Source of the DNA: Opitutia bacterium
GTDB lineage: Bacteria > Verrucomicrobiota > Kiritimatiellia > CAIQIC01 > Lenti-01
DNA: 43,338 nt
Assembly: GCA_009928955.1 (NCBI GenBank)
Contig: SABN01000014.1
Span: forward strand, 1-43,338
Reading direction: 5' to 3'
The notes under the pieces: generated by a model
What the model was told of the DNA's origin: nothing
Seen by the model: only the letters and a program-made list of their open reading frames with translations
Database searches by the model: none
In this document: positions 35,167 through 42,005 of the stretch, one piece after another
Numbering within the stretch: position 1 is the stretch's first letter
Layout: every line of letters begins with the position of its first letter
Translations under genes and position numbers: made by a program

Positions 35167-36264
35167 TCAATCCTCCTCGCTCTCGGGAGCCAGCCGCAAG
35201 AACAGATCTTTTCCCGCCGGCCGGAACTCTTTCCGCTTGAAACGGGGGGCGTGCTTCAAAAGCCATTCGGCGCGGCCCGTTGCCCCGACCGGCCCTCCGA
35301 GCAGCATGGGGGAGAGGAAGACGCACAGCTCGTCGACCAGATGGGATTGCAGCAGTTCTCCCGCCAAGATCCCGCCGCCCTCGCAGAGGACGCGCAAGAT
35401 GCCGAGCTGGCCGAGCGCGGCGGCCAGCGCGGGCAGAAAGCGGCGGGCGGGCAGTTCAAGGACGGTCACTCCCCGTTGACGGAGGGTCCGGGCGAGGGCG
35501 GGCCGCCACCCCTTCGGCGCGGCCACGATGGTGCGCGCCGCATGCGCATCGGTGAAGACTTGCGCCGAGACCGGAAGCGGGCCTTTTCGGACGGCGATGA
35601 TGCGCCAAGGATTTCTTTTCCGGTCCGGTCGCGGCCACAGCGAAGGATCGTCATGGCGGACGGTTCCGGCGCCGACCAGGATGGCATCGGCGGCGCGCCG
35701 CATGGCTTGGACTTGCTTCCGCGCCTCCGGGCCGGTGATCCAGCGGGAGGAATGGGTGGGATCGGCGATCCGGCCGTCGAGCGAAAGGCCCAGCTTGAGC
35801 GTGATGAATGGCCGTTTCCGCAACATATGGCATGCAAAGGGCGCGATGAGGTCGGCGGCTTCTTCGGCGCAGGCGCCCACTTCCACGCGAACGCCCGCTT
35901 TGCGCAGCAGGCGCAGCCCCCGGCCGGCATGCCGGGGGTTGGGATCGACGGTTCCGATCACCACGCGGGATATGCCGGCGCGGAGGATGGCATCGGTGCA
36001 AGGCGGGGTCCTGCCAAAGGTGGAGCAAGGCTCCAAGGTGACATGGAGCGTGGCGCCCCGCGCCGCCGCGCCAGCTTGCCGAAGCGCGAAAACCTCGGCG
36101 TGGGGACCCCCGGCTTTCTTGTGCCAGCCTTGGCCGATTTCCCGTCCGTTGTTCACCACCACCGCTCCCACGGGCGGATTGGGGCGGGTCAGGCCTTCCG
36201 CGCGCCGGGCGAGCGCGAGCGCTTGGCGCATCCAGCGCAGATCGGATTCCGGAAATCGGCTCAT
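35167..36264 (-). CDS. ribD: Bifunctional riboflavin deaminase/reductase
   Basis: The 365-residue protein performs the deamination and side-chain reduction of riboflavin synthesis. The N-terminal deaminase domain (about 1-145) has RPNPPVGAVVVNNG, the zinc-site GGPHAEVFAL and TLEPCSTFGRTPPCTDAI with the two zinc cysteines. The C-terminal reductase domain (about 150-365) has RPFITLKLGLSLDGRIA, SSRWITGPEAR, DAILVGAGTVRHDDPSL and VLCEGGGILAGELLQ. It overlaps the ftsY stop by 4 nt (ATGA) and abuts ribE. All key residues are present. Confidence 0.96.
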   Translation of the reverse strand: MSRFPESDLRWMRQALALARRAEGLTRPNPPVGAVVVNNGREIGQGWHKKAGGPHAEVFALRQAGAAARGATLHVTLEPCSTFGRTPPCTDAILRAGISRVVIGTVDPNPRHAGRGLRLLRKAGVRVEVGACAEEAADLIAPFACHMLRKRPFITLKLGLSLDGRIADPTHSSRWITGPEARKQVQAMRRAADAILVGAGTVRHDDPSLWPRPDRKRNPWRIIAVRKGPLPVSAQVFTDAHAARTIVAAPKGWRPALARTLRQRGVTVLELPARRFLPALAAALGQLGILRVLCEGGGILAGELLQSHLVDELCVFLSPMLLGGPVGATGRAEWLLKHAPRFKRKEFRPAGKDLFLRLAPESEED

Positions 36265-37160
36265 GGGGCTTCCCCCACGTCCAAAAGGGCATCGACGAAC
36301 GCGGCGGAATCGAACGCGGCGAGGTCGTCTGGACCTTCCCCCAGGCCGGCATAGAGGATGGGCAAGTCCAGTTCTTGGCGGATGGCAAACAGGAATCCGG
36401 CCTTGGAACTGCCATCGAGCTTGGTGATGATCGCTCCGGTGAGGGGGGTCATTTCATGGAACTGGCGCGCTTGGACCACGGCGTTCTGGCCGAGCATGGC
36501 ATCCAGCACGACCCAGGTGTGGTGAGGGGCGCCGGGGAGGCGCTTGTCCATCGCGGCGCGCACTTTCTGGAGCTCGCGCATCAAGGGCTCGCGCGTGTGC
36601 ATGCGGCCGGCCGTGTCCACGATGGCGATGTCGCAATGCCGGGCCAAGGCGGCATCGATGGCGTCGTAGGCGACGGCGGCGGCATCGCCGCCGGTGGCGC
36701 CGACCACGGCCTCGCATCCGATCCGGTCGGCCCAGAGCTTGAGCTGGTGAGATCCGGCGGCGCGGAAGGTGTCGGCCGCGCCCAAGAGCGGCCGCCGTCC
36801 GGCTTGGAGCGCCATTCGCGCGAGCTTGGCGGCCGTGGTGGTTTTCCCGGAGCCGTTGATGCCGACCAACAGCAGGGTGGAGGGCGTCGGCAACGAGGCC
36901 CAATCCAGCGGTGGATTCCGACCCAGCGCGTCCATCAGCACGCGCCGGAAGGTGGCCACGAGAGGTTCCTTGCGCGAGGCGGATTTCTCCAGTTCGCGCG
37001 AAAGCGTCTGCACCAGGCGCATCGGCACATCCGCGGTGATGAGCAAGTCGGCCAGTTCTTCGGCCGTGGCCTCGCCGGGTTTCGGTGAGGAGAAGAGCCC
37101 TTTCAGCCCGCCGGCCAGGCGCTCGCGGGTTTTGCGGAGGCCATTGAACCAAGATCCCAT
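36261..37160 (-). CDS. ftsY: Signal recognition particle receptor FtsY (short form)
   Basis: This is a 299-residue SRP-type GTPase that receives ribosome-SRP complexes at the membrane. After a short N-domain (MGSWFNGLRKTRERLAGGL) the G-domain shows STLLLVGINGSGKTTTAAKL (P-loop), GAADTFRAAGSHQLKLWADR, VDTAGRMHTREPLMRELQ and IITKLDGSSKAG. The DTFRAA and TAGRMHT details fit FtsY rather than Ffh, and no M-domain is present. The acidic A-domain of E. coli FtsY is absent, as in many bacteria. I chose the start at 37160 (MGSWFN) because upstream in-frame sequence is shadow translation of nusB. It sits inside the riboflavin operon and is coupled to ribD by overlap, so its expression may fall under the FMN riboswitch. 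Confidence 0.94.
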   Translation of the reverse strand: MGSWFNGLRKTRERLAGGLKGLFSSPKPGEATAEELADLLITADVPMRLVQTLSRELEKSASRKEPLVATFRRVLMDALGRNPPLDWASLPTPSTLLLVGINGSGKTTTAAKLARMALQAGRRPLLGAADTFRAAGSHQLKLWADRIGCEAVVGATGGDAAAVAYDAIDAALARHCDIAIVDTAGRMHTREPLMRELQKVRAAMDKRLPGAPHHTWVVLDAMLGQNAVVQARQFHEMTPLTGAIITKLDGSSKAGFLFAIRQELDLPILYAGLGEGPDDLAAFDSAAFVDALLDVGEAP

Positions 37161-37182
37161 TTGCGGCTTCTTTCTCCGGCGT

Positions 37183-37734
37183 TCAGATCTGTTCGGCCGG
37201 CCCGGCCGGGGGGGGCGCCGGGGGAGGGGGGGCGTTGGGATCTCGCGCCGGGCGGTCGATGCCCTTGCGGATGCGGTCCAGAATGCCGTTGACGAACTTG
37301 CCGGACTCGATGGAGCTGAAGGCCTTGGCCAGTTCGACCGCCTCGTTGATGGAGACGACCGGCGGGATGTCGTTGCGGTAGAGCATTTCGTAGATCGCGA
37401 TGCGCATGGCGTTGCGGTCCACGGTGCCCATGCGGTCGATCTCCCAGTTCTCCGCATGGCGGGAGATGAGCGGATCGATCTCGGAATGATGGGCGATGAC
37501 GCCGCGCGCCAGCTCTTCGGCGAACATGCGGGCTTTGGCGCGCATCCGGTTTTCCCGGGCGGCGGATCCGACGGGCGCGGCGGGATCTTTTTCCGTCGGA
37601 ACGGGGACGGGGAGATCCTCGTCCTGCTGTTGCCAAAAAAGCTTGAATCCCTCGTCGATGGATTCCGCTCGGTTGAATTCGGACTGGAAAAGAAATTGCA
37701 GCGCCCATTCGCGGGCTTCGTGGCGGATTCCCAT
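37183..37734 (-). CDS. nusB: Transcription antitermination protein NusB
   Basis: This 183-residue protein is the helical partner of NusE/S10 in rRNA antitermination. The start MGIRHEAREWALQFLFQSEF is the usual helix 1. Later come IDRMGTVDRNAMRIAIYEML and PPVVSINEAVELAKAFSSIESGKF split by family positions, then VNGILDRI. Two oddities make it longer than the usual 135-150 residues: a charged or proline-rich insertion near residues 35-60, and a C-terminal tail rich in proline (PPPPAPPPAGPAEQI). nusB next to ribH is a common bacterial arrangement; 22 nt separate it from ftsY downstream. Confidence 0.93.
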   Translation of the reverse strand: MGIRHEAREWALQFLFQSEFNRAESIDEGFKLFWQQQDEDLPVPVPTEKDPAAPVGSAARENRMRAKARMFAEELARGVIAHHSEIDPLISRHAENWEIDRMGTVDRNAMRIAIYEMLYRNDIPPVVSINEAVELAKAFSSIESGKFVNGILDRIRKGIDRPARDPNAPPPPAPPPAGPAEQI

Positions 37735-37794
37735 TCAGGTGTCCTTTCGTTGGTGGAAACAGGAGTGAAGCAGATGGTCCGGAAGATGTGCTCT

Positions 37795-38265
37795 TCAGGA
37801 AAGCTGTTGGAGCAACGAAGCCATTTCAATGGCGGTCTGGGCGGCGCTCCAGCCGCGGTTGCCGGCCTTGCTGCCGCAGCGCTCGATGGCTTGATCAATG
37901 GTTTCGGCGGCTACGATGCCGTCGACCACCGGGAGGCCGCTTTCCAAGCTGATTTGCGTGAGGGCGCGGGCGACCTGGGCATTGATGAGGCCGGCATGGG
38001 AAGTGGCGCCTTGGATGACGGCGCCCAAGGCGATGAGGGCGTTGTGCTTGCCCGCCTGGGCCAGCTTCTTGAGCGCGAGGGGCAGCTCGTAGGCGCCGGG
38101 AACCCAGACGATCTCGATGTGCTTTTCGTCCCCGCCATGCCGAAGCAGGCAGTCCACGGCGCCCTTCAGCAGCTGTCCGGTGAACAAGTCGTTGAATCGG
38201 CTGACGACGATGCCGAATTTGAGCCCCTTGGCGTTCAGTTGGCCGCTGGTTTCTTTGCAGTTCAT
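37795..38265 (-). CDS. ribH: 6,7-dimethyl-8-ribityllumazine synthase
   Basis: The 156-residue protein condenses the pyrimidine intermediate with dihydroxybutanone phosphate. Expected motifs are FGIVVSRFNDLFTGQLLKGA, IVWVPGAYELPLALKKLA and IALGAVIQGATSHAGLIN. Towards the end is ETIDQAIERCGSKAGNRG, which carries the phosphate-binding Arg. The active-site His is kept (TSH). The following residues are AGLIN where most homologues have FDYV, and the preceding Glu/Thr of GETxH is altered to GATSH. Such variation near the substrate pocket is unusual and might reduce or tune activity. It lies 15 nt downstream of ribBA and 60 nt upstream of nusB. Confidence 0.94.
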   Translation of the reverse strand: MNCKETSGQLNAKGLKFGIVVSRFNDLFTGQLLKGAVDCLLRHGGDEKHIEIVWVPGAYELPLALKKLAQAGKHNALIALGAVIQGATSHAGLINAQVARALTQISLESGLPVVDGIVAAETIDQAIERCGSKAGNRGWSAAQTAIEMASLLQQLS

Positions 38266-38280
38266 GGTGTCCTTTCCGGG

Positions 38281-39498
38281 TCAGATCAAATGGCCCAGCT
38301 TATCCTTCTTGGTTTTCAGATATCGTTCATTGTGGGGGTTGGAAGGGGATGCGATGGGGACGCGTTCCACGATTTCGATGCCATAGCCCTGGATGCCCAC
38401 GACCTTGCGGGGGTTGTTGGTCAACAGGCGCATGCGGGTGATGCCCAGGTCGAGCAGCATCTGGGCGCCCACGCCATAGTCGCGCAGATCGGCGGCATAT
38501 CCGAGCTCGAGGTTGGCTTCGACGGTGTCGAGGCCTTGCTCCTGGAGCGCATAGGCGCGGATTTTCCCGGCCAGGCCGATGCCCCGCCCCTCCTGGCGCA
38601 TGTAGAGCAGGGCGCCATGGCCGGCGGCGGCGATCTGCCGCATGGCGGCGTGGAGCTGGCTGCCGCAATCGCACCGGCGGGAGCCGAACACGTCGCCCGT
38701 CAGGCATTCCGAATGGACGCGGACCAGCGGCGCCTCTTGCTGGTGCGGCTCGCCATGGACCAGCGCGAGATGGTGTTCGCCGGTGAGTTCATCCACATAG
38801 AGATGCAGCATGAAATCCCCGTGTTCCGTGGGCAGATGGACCACGGAGTCCCGGCGCACGGTTTTTTCCCGCGCCCGGCGCCAGGCGACCAGCGCCGCGA
38901 CCGTCAGGATGCGGAGATGATGGCGCAGCGCGAACCCCATCAAGTCCGGCAGGCGCGCCATTTCGCCGTTGTCGTTCATGACTTCGCAGATGACCGCGAT
39001 GGGTTTGAGTCCGGCCAACCGGGCCAGATCGATGGACGCCTCGGTATGGCCGGTGCGGCGGAGGACGCCGCCCGGCACGGCCTGCAGCGGGAACATGTGG
39101 CCGGGACGGATGAAATCGCAGGCGGTGGAGTTGTCATCGGCCAGCCGGCGGACGGTCTTGGCGCGGTCGAAGGCGCTGATGCCGGTGGTGATGCCTTCGC
39201 GGGCATCCACGGAAACGGTGAACGCGGTGCGGTAGCGGTCCCGCTCGTCCAGCGGGACCATGCGGCCCAGACCGAGGCGGCAGAGGCGTTGCTCTTCCAT
39301 CGGCACGCAAATCAAGCCGCGCCCGTGGGTGGCCATGAAATTGATGATTTCCGGAGTGACGGTCTCGCCGGCGGCGACGACATCCCCTTCGTTCTCGCGG
39401 TTTTCGTCGTCCACGACCAGCAGCATGCCGCCCGCGCGCATGATGCCAAGCGCCTCTTCCACGGAGCAGAAGACGGACTCTTGTCCGGATTTCACCAT
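38281..39498 (-). CDS. ribBA: Bifunctional DHBP synthase / GTP cyclohydrolase II
   Basis: The 405-residue protein supplies both branches of riboflavin synthesis. The N-terminal DHBP synthase part (about 1-205) has [33 protein letters not shown] and [17 protein letters not shown]. The C-terminal GTP cyclohydrolase II part (about 210-405) has [20 protein letters not shown] with the three zinc cysteines, [17 protein letters not shown] and [17 protein letters not shown]. Both active sites look intact. The start is set at ATG 39498 ([17 protein letters not shown]) because the longer open frame to 39603 runs through the FMN riboswitch. It is the first gene of ribBA-ribH-nusB-ftsY-ribD-ribE. The terminator T-run ends directly before this ATG, leaving little room for a free ribosome site. 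Confidence 0.96.
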   Translation of the reverse strand: MVKSGQESVFCSVEEALGIMRAGGMLLVVDDENRENEGDVVAAGETVTPEIINFMATHGRGLICVPMEEQRLCRLGLGRMVPLDERDRYRTAFTVSVDAREGITTGISAFDRAKTVRRLADDNSTACDFIRPGHMFPLQAVPGGVLRRTGHTEASIDLARLAGLKPIAVICEVMNDNGEMARLPDLMGFALRHHLRILTVAALVAWRRAREKTVRRDSVVHLPTEHGDFMLHLYVDELTGEHHLALVHGEPHQQEAPLVRVHSECLTGDVFGSRRCDCGSQLHAAMRQIAAAGHGALLYMRQEGRGIGLAGKIRAYALQEQGLDTVEANLELGYAADLRDYGVGAQMLLDLGITRMRLLTNNPRKVVGIQGYGIEIVERVPIASPSNPHNERYLKTKKDKLGHLI

Positions 39499-39527
39499 AA
39501 AAAAACCGAAAACCTTTCTGGCTTCGG
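39499..39527 (-). terminator. Riboswitch-linked intrinsic terminator abutting the ribBA start
   Basis: On the minus strand CCGAAGCC (39527-39520), the loop AGAAA and GGTTTTCGG (39514-39506) form a stem with one bulged T. Seven T residues (39505-39499) follow, and the ribBA ATG comes next. It is positioned 32 nt after the riboswitch aptamer, as expected for FMN-dependent premature termination. The AGAAAGG that could serve as Shine-Dalgarno lies in its loop and stem, so translational control is possible too. Confidence 0.75.
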
Positions 39528-39558
39528 GCGGGAATGCGGCGCAAGCGGCCGCACGCAT

Positions 39559-39666
39559 GTCTTCTTCCATCCAGACTGTGTACTGTCGGCCAAGGAATCG
39601 CACCTTGTCTGCCTGTCGGCTCGCGGGCTGTACCGCCGGTCGGGAATTTCACCCCGCCCTGAAGAC
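39559..39666 (-). promoter_or_regulatory. FMN riboswitch (RFN element)
   Basis: The minus strand carries the conserved RFN core in order: GGGGTGAAATTCCCGACCGG, GCGGTACAGCCCGCGAGCC, GGTGCGATTCC, GGCCGACAGT, ACAGTCTGGATGGAAGAAG. The outer P1 stem pairs GTCTTC (39666-39661) with GAAGAC (39564-39559). FMN binding to this aptamer represses riboflavin genes in many bacteria. Here it heads the ribBA operon, which also includes nusB and ftsY. Confidence 0.97.
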
Positions 39667-39673
39667 GATGAAC

Positions 39674-39702
39674 ACCCTATCACGCGGGGAGGGGCGATGC
39701 AA
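39674..39702 (-). promoter_or_regulatory. Weak candidate promoter for the riboflavin operon
   Basis: TTGCAT (39702-39697) and TAGGGT (39679-39674) are spaced 17 nt apart on the minus strand. They would place the transcript start near 39667, exactly at the first base of riboswitch stem P1. The -10 match is poor, so the position is more persuasive than the sequence. Confidence 0.35.
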
Positions 39703-39780
39703 CCGCATAATTCGGGTGTTTTCCGGGCCGTTTGGATCTGGCGGCCCGCTCCCTCCGGCGCGGGAACTCGCGGCGGGAAG

Positions 39781-39799
39781 TTTTCCACAGTGTGGAAAA
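39781..39799. promoter_or_regulatory. Perfect 19-nt palindrome with two head-to-head DnaA-box-like halves
   Basis: TTTTCCACAGTGTGGAAAA has 9-nt perfect inverted arms around a single G. Each arm, TTTTCCACA, differs by one base from the common DnaA box TTATCCACA. It lies between the SDR gene end (39839) and the riboflavin promoter region, about 115 nt upstream of the riboswitch. It may be an operator for a dimeric regulator, a DnaA-binding site, or a hairpin. No T-run follows on either strand. Confidence 0.6.
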
Positions 39800-39838
39800 T
39801 CCGCGCGCCGCGTCTGAATCCAGCGGCGGGGGAGGAGG

Positions 39839-40690
39839 TCATGCGCCGTTGAGTTTTGCGAGATAGTCGCGGAGGCGGACCGTTCCGCGGTGCGGCGTGC
39901 AGACGTCGTGGGTGGACATGAAGAGGAGGAGCTTGCCCATGGCCCAGTAGCGATAGCTGAAGGGGCGGATGAACGCGAGAGCCAGCTTGCACAACCAGAC
40001 CGGCGCGCGCTGGATGCGCGGGGGCCGGCCCTGGACTTCGAAGCAGATCGCGCACGTCTCGCGCCAGCTGAGATCTTCGGGGCCGCCAACGCCGACGACG
40101 GCGTTTTGCTGTTTGCCCATCTCGTCGAGCATGATGGCGGCGAGGTCGGGGATGTGGATGGGGGTGCTGCGGGAGTCGCCCTTGCCGATGGCGTAGAGGG
40201 GGCCTTTGGCGGCGAGCGCTTTCATTTCGGCGAGGTCGGGGAAGAACCCGCCCGAGCGGAAGAGGACCCACGGCACGCCGCTGGCCTGGAGGGCTTGCTC
40301 GAAGCGGTGCTTGGCATCGATGAGGGGGGCATGGCCGAAGCCCAGCTCGGTGCCGGCGGGCGAGATGAACCCGAACTTCGCGACGCTGCTGCGCCGGGCC
40401 TCTTCGAGCAGGTTCAGGTTGCCGCGGTAGTCGACGATCTCATGGGTCAGGTTGCCCTTGAGGCGGGTGATGCCGATGCAGGAGATGACTTGTTCCAGCC
40501 CCTTGCAGATGCCCGAAAGCTGCGCGGGTTTCGTGACGTCGGCTTCGATGATGCGCAGGTGGGGATGCTCGATGACGCGCAACTCGCCCTTCCGCAGGAC
40601 CAGCGCGGCGACGTGGTCGCCGCGGGCGAGAGCTTGTCGGACGAGTTCGCGGCCGAGGACGCCGCCGGCTCCGGCGATGAGGAGATTCAC
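39839..40690 (-). CDS. NAD(P)-binding atypical short-chain dehydrogenase (NmrA/NDUFA9-like)
   Basis: The 283-residue protein opens with a Rossmann motif, NLLIAGAGGVLGRELVRQAL, and continues with LRIIEADVTKPAQLSGICKG, ISCIGITRL and YRGNLNLLEEARRS. It then has FGFISPAGTEL and WVLFRSGGFF. The catalytic YxxxK of classical SDRs is not at its usual place (IDAKHRFEQAL), which fits the atypical NmrA/NDUFA9-like group. Such proteins often bind NAD(P)H and handle quinone- or lipid-related substrates; the substrate is unknown here. The GTG at 40690 overlaps the upstream stop (GTGA) and begins right at the Rossmann strand. ATG 40711 would add seven residues and is a fair alternative. It is last in the four-gene minus-strand unit. 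Confidence 0.8.
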   Translation of the reverse strand: MNLLIAGAGGVLGRELVRQALARGDHVAALVLRKGELRVIEHPHLRIIEADVTKPAQLSGICKGLEQVISCIGITRLKGNLTHEIVDYRGNLNLLEEARRSSVAKFGFISPAGTELGFGHAPLIDAKHRFEQALQASGVPWVLFRSGGFFPDLAEMKALAAKGPLYAIGKGDSRSTPIHIPDLAAIMLDEMGKQQNAVVGVGGPEDLSWRETCAICFEVQGRPPRIQRAPVWLCKLALAFIRPFSYRYWAMGKLLLFMSTHDVCTPHRGTVRLRDYLAKLNGA

Positions 40691-41313
40691 AGGACGTACT
40701 CGATGAGCCATTCGTTGGCGGGGAGGGAGACGGTCACCGACTTGGAGTTGTCGCCCAGCTTGCCGTCTTCCTCGGCGAGGACGCCGCGGCAGGTGATGCG
40801 GTAGCCCTTCGCGTCGCCGAGGCCGACGGCGTCAAGGAAGGCTCCCGTGCGGACGAAGAAGCTGACGACGGCGGCGAGCTGGCCATCTTTCATCACGGGA
40901 TAGCGCATGGCGATGAGGCGGGGCTGGACGATGCTGCCATGGCCGGGCTCGCTGAGCTGCGGCGTGGGATTCTTCCGCATGAGCTCCCAGAAATGGTCGA
41001 GCTGCTTGACCTTCTTGAGATCGAAGCCCCGGGCGAGGAAATCGCGGGGATGGTAGACTTCGCGAATGACGAAATCGGTATCGATGAGCGAGCCGCCGAA
41101 AAATCCTTTGGTGGCCTCTTCGAGGGGTTTCATGGCTTCGCGGAAGGTTTCCTTGGTGGGGTGCTGGTCCGCCACGGCCTGGAGGTCGGTGAAGGTCTTC
41201 GCGAAGTAGGCGGCGGTGGCCTTTCCGACGGGGTCGTCGGGCGGTTGCACTTGGGCCGAAGCGGCAAAGGGCAGGGCGCAGAGTCCGATGAGGGCGAGGA
41301 TCGTGTTTTTCAT
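40687..41313 (-). CDS. Secreted PDC/Cache-like domain protein
   Basis: The 208-residue protein has the signal peptide MKNTILALIGLCALPFAASA with cleavage before QVQPP, and AGGAGA 8 nt upstream of the ATG. The mature part has an N-terminal helix (PVGKATAAYFAKTFTDLQAV) followed by a mixed alpha-beta region. That region includes DFLARGFDLKKVKQL, RLIAMRYPVMKDGQLAAVVS and FFVRTGAFLDAV. Two short lines there resemble the extracytoplasmic PDC/Cache sensor fold of chemoreceptors and kinases. No transmembrane or signalling domain follows, so it would be a free periplasmic domain. The fold call is by pattern only. It is coupled by overlap to the methyltransferase upstream and the SDR downstream, suggesting a shared process. 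Function is unknown. Confidence 0.6.
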   Translation of the reverse strand: MKNTILALIGLCALPFAASAQVQPPDDPVGKATAAYFAKTFTDLQAVADQHPTKETFREAMKPLEEATKGFFGGSLIDTDFVIREVYHPRDFLARGFDLKKVKQLDHFWELMRKNPTPQLSEPGHGSIVQPRLIAMRYPVMKDGQLAAVVSFFVRTGAFLDAVGLGDAKGYRITCRGVLAEEDGKLGDNSKSVTVSLPANEWLIEYVL

Positions 41314-42005
41314 GGTGTGTTCTCCTGGGGTTTGACCAAACTGAAAAGACTGAGATAGCCCGAGTGGCGCGAAGGAATGCTCCAGCGGTCGTGCCATGGG
41401 GAATTCTGGAGGGCGTCGCGGAGCCGGCCATGGATGTTTTCGGCGATTTCAGGCTGGCGAAAAAGAAAGTAGCCGGACCAAGCGCAGAGGGCGCCGAAGC
41501 GGGTGTAGGGGATGTCGACGTCGAGGATCGCGGCCTGGCCGCCGGGACGGAGCACGCGCCAGATTTCGGCGAGAGCCTTCACTTTGAGGTCGTAGTTCAA
41601 GTGATGGAAGAAAAATGTGGAGAGGGCGCGGTCGAACGAGGCGTCGGAATAGGGCAGGTCCTCGGCGAGGGCGGCGGCGAACTCGAGGCCGGGGCGGTGG
41701 CCGGCTTTCTTTTGGGCGATGGCGATCATGGCCTCGGCGGCGTCGACGCCGCAGACGCGTCGAGGCGCGTTGGCGGGGAGGGCATCATAGACCTGGCGGG
41801 TGAGGGCGCCGGTGCCGCAGCCGATGTCGAGCACGTCGGCGGGGCGGTCGAGGGCGAGGCGCGCGACGACGCGGCGGTGGAGGCGGTGTTCCGAACCGAG
41901 GGTCATGAGCGGCGCGAGCCAATCGTACAGCGGGGCGGCGTGGTCGAGCGTGATGCCGGCGGTGCGCTGGGCGATCGGTGAACGGGGATGGAGACGCTTA
42001 GCCAA
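41310..42005 (-). CDS. Class I SAM-dependent methyltransferase (UbiE/Methyltransf_11-like), TTG start
   Basis: The protein has 231 residues. Motif I is ADVLDIGCGTGALTRQVY and motif II CGVDAAEAMIAIAQKKAG. The following regions are LAEDLPYSDASFDRALSTFF, WRVLRPGGQAAILDVD and a short C-terminal part. The order resembles UbiE/MenG-type quinone methyltransferases. An ATG start would need nearly 90 residues of out-of-family sequence, which is the upstream gene in another frame. Instead TTG at 42005 is preceded at 8 nt by a strong GGAGGG, inside the end of the isoprenyl synthase gene. With an isoprenyl synthase-like gene before it, a prenylated-quinone or lipid substrate is possible. The stop overlaps the next ATG (ATGA). 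Confidence 0.82.
   Translation of the reverse strand: MAKRLHPRSPIAQRTAGITLDHAAPLYDWLAPLMTLGSEHRLHRRVVARLALDRPADVLDIGCGTGALTRQVYDALPANAPRRVCGVDAAEAMIAIAQKKAGHRPGLEFAAALAEDLPYSDASFDRALSTFFFHHLNYDLKVKALAEIWRVLRPGGQAAILDVDIPYTRFGALCAWSGYFLFRQPEIAENIHGRLRDALQNSPWHDRWSIPSRHSGYLSLFSLVKPQENTP

Noticed and set aside
37161-37898. N-terminal extension of FtsY to 545 residues
   Set aside because: The extra in-frame sequence overlaps nusB in another frame and is low-complexity. MGSWFNGLRK at 37160 is a normal FtsY start.
39499-39603. Longer ribBA start at 39603
   Set aside because: This would place the start inside the FMN riboswitch aptamer and add 35 residues with no family similarity.
36769-39852. 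A 1,027-codon plus-strand open frame over the riboflavin operon
   Set aside because: It is a shadow of ribBA, ribH, nusB and ftsY, all of which have full family motifs on the minus strand, and it also crosses the riboswitch.
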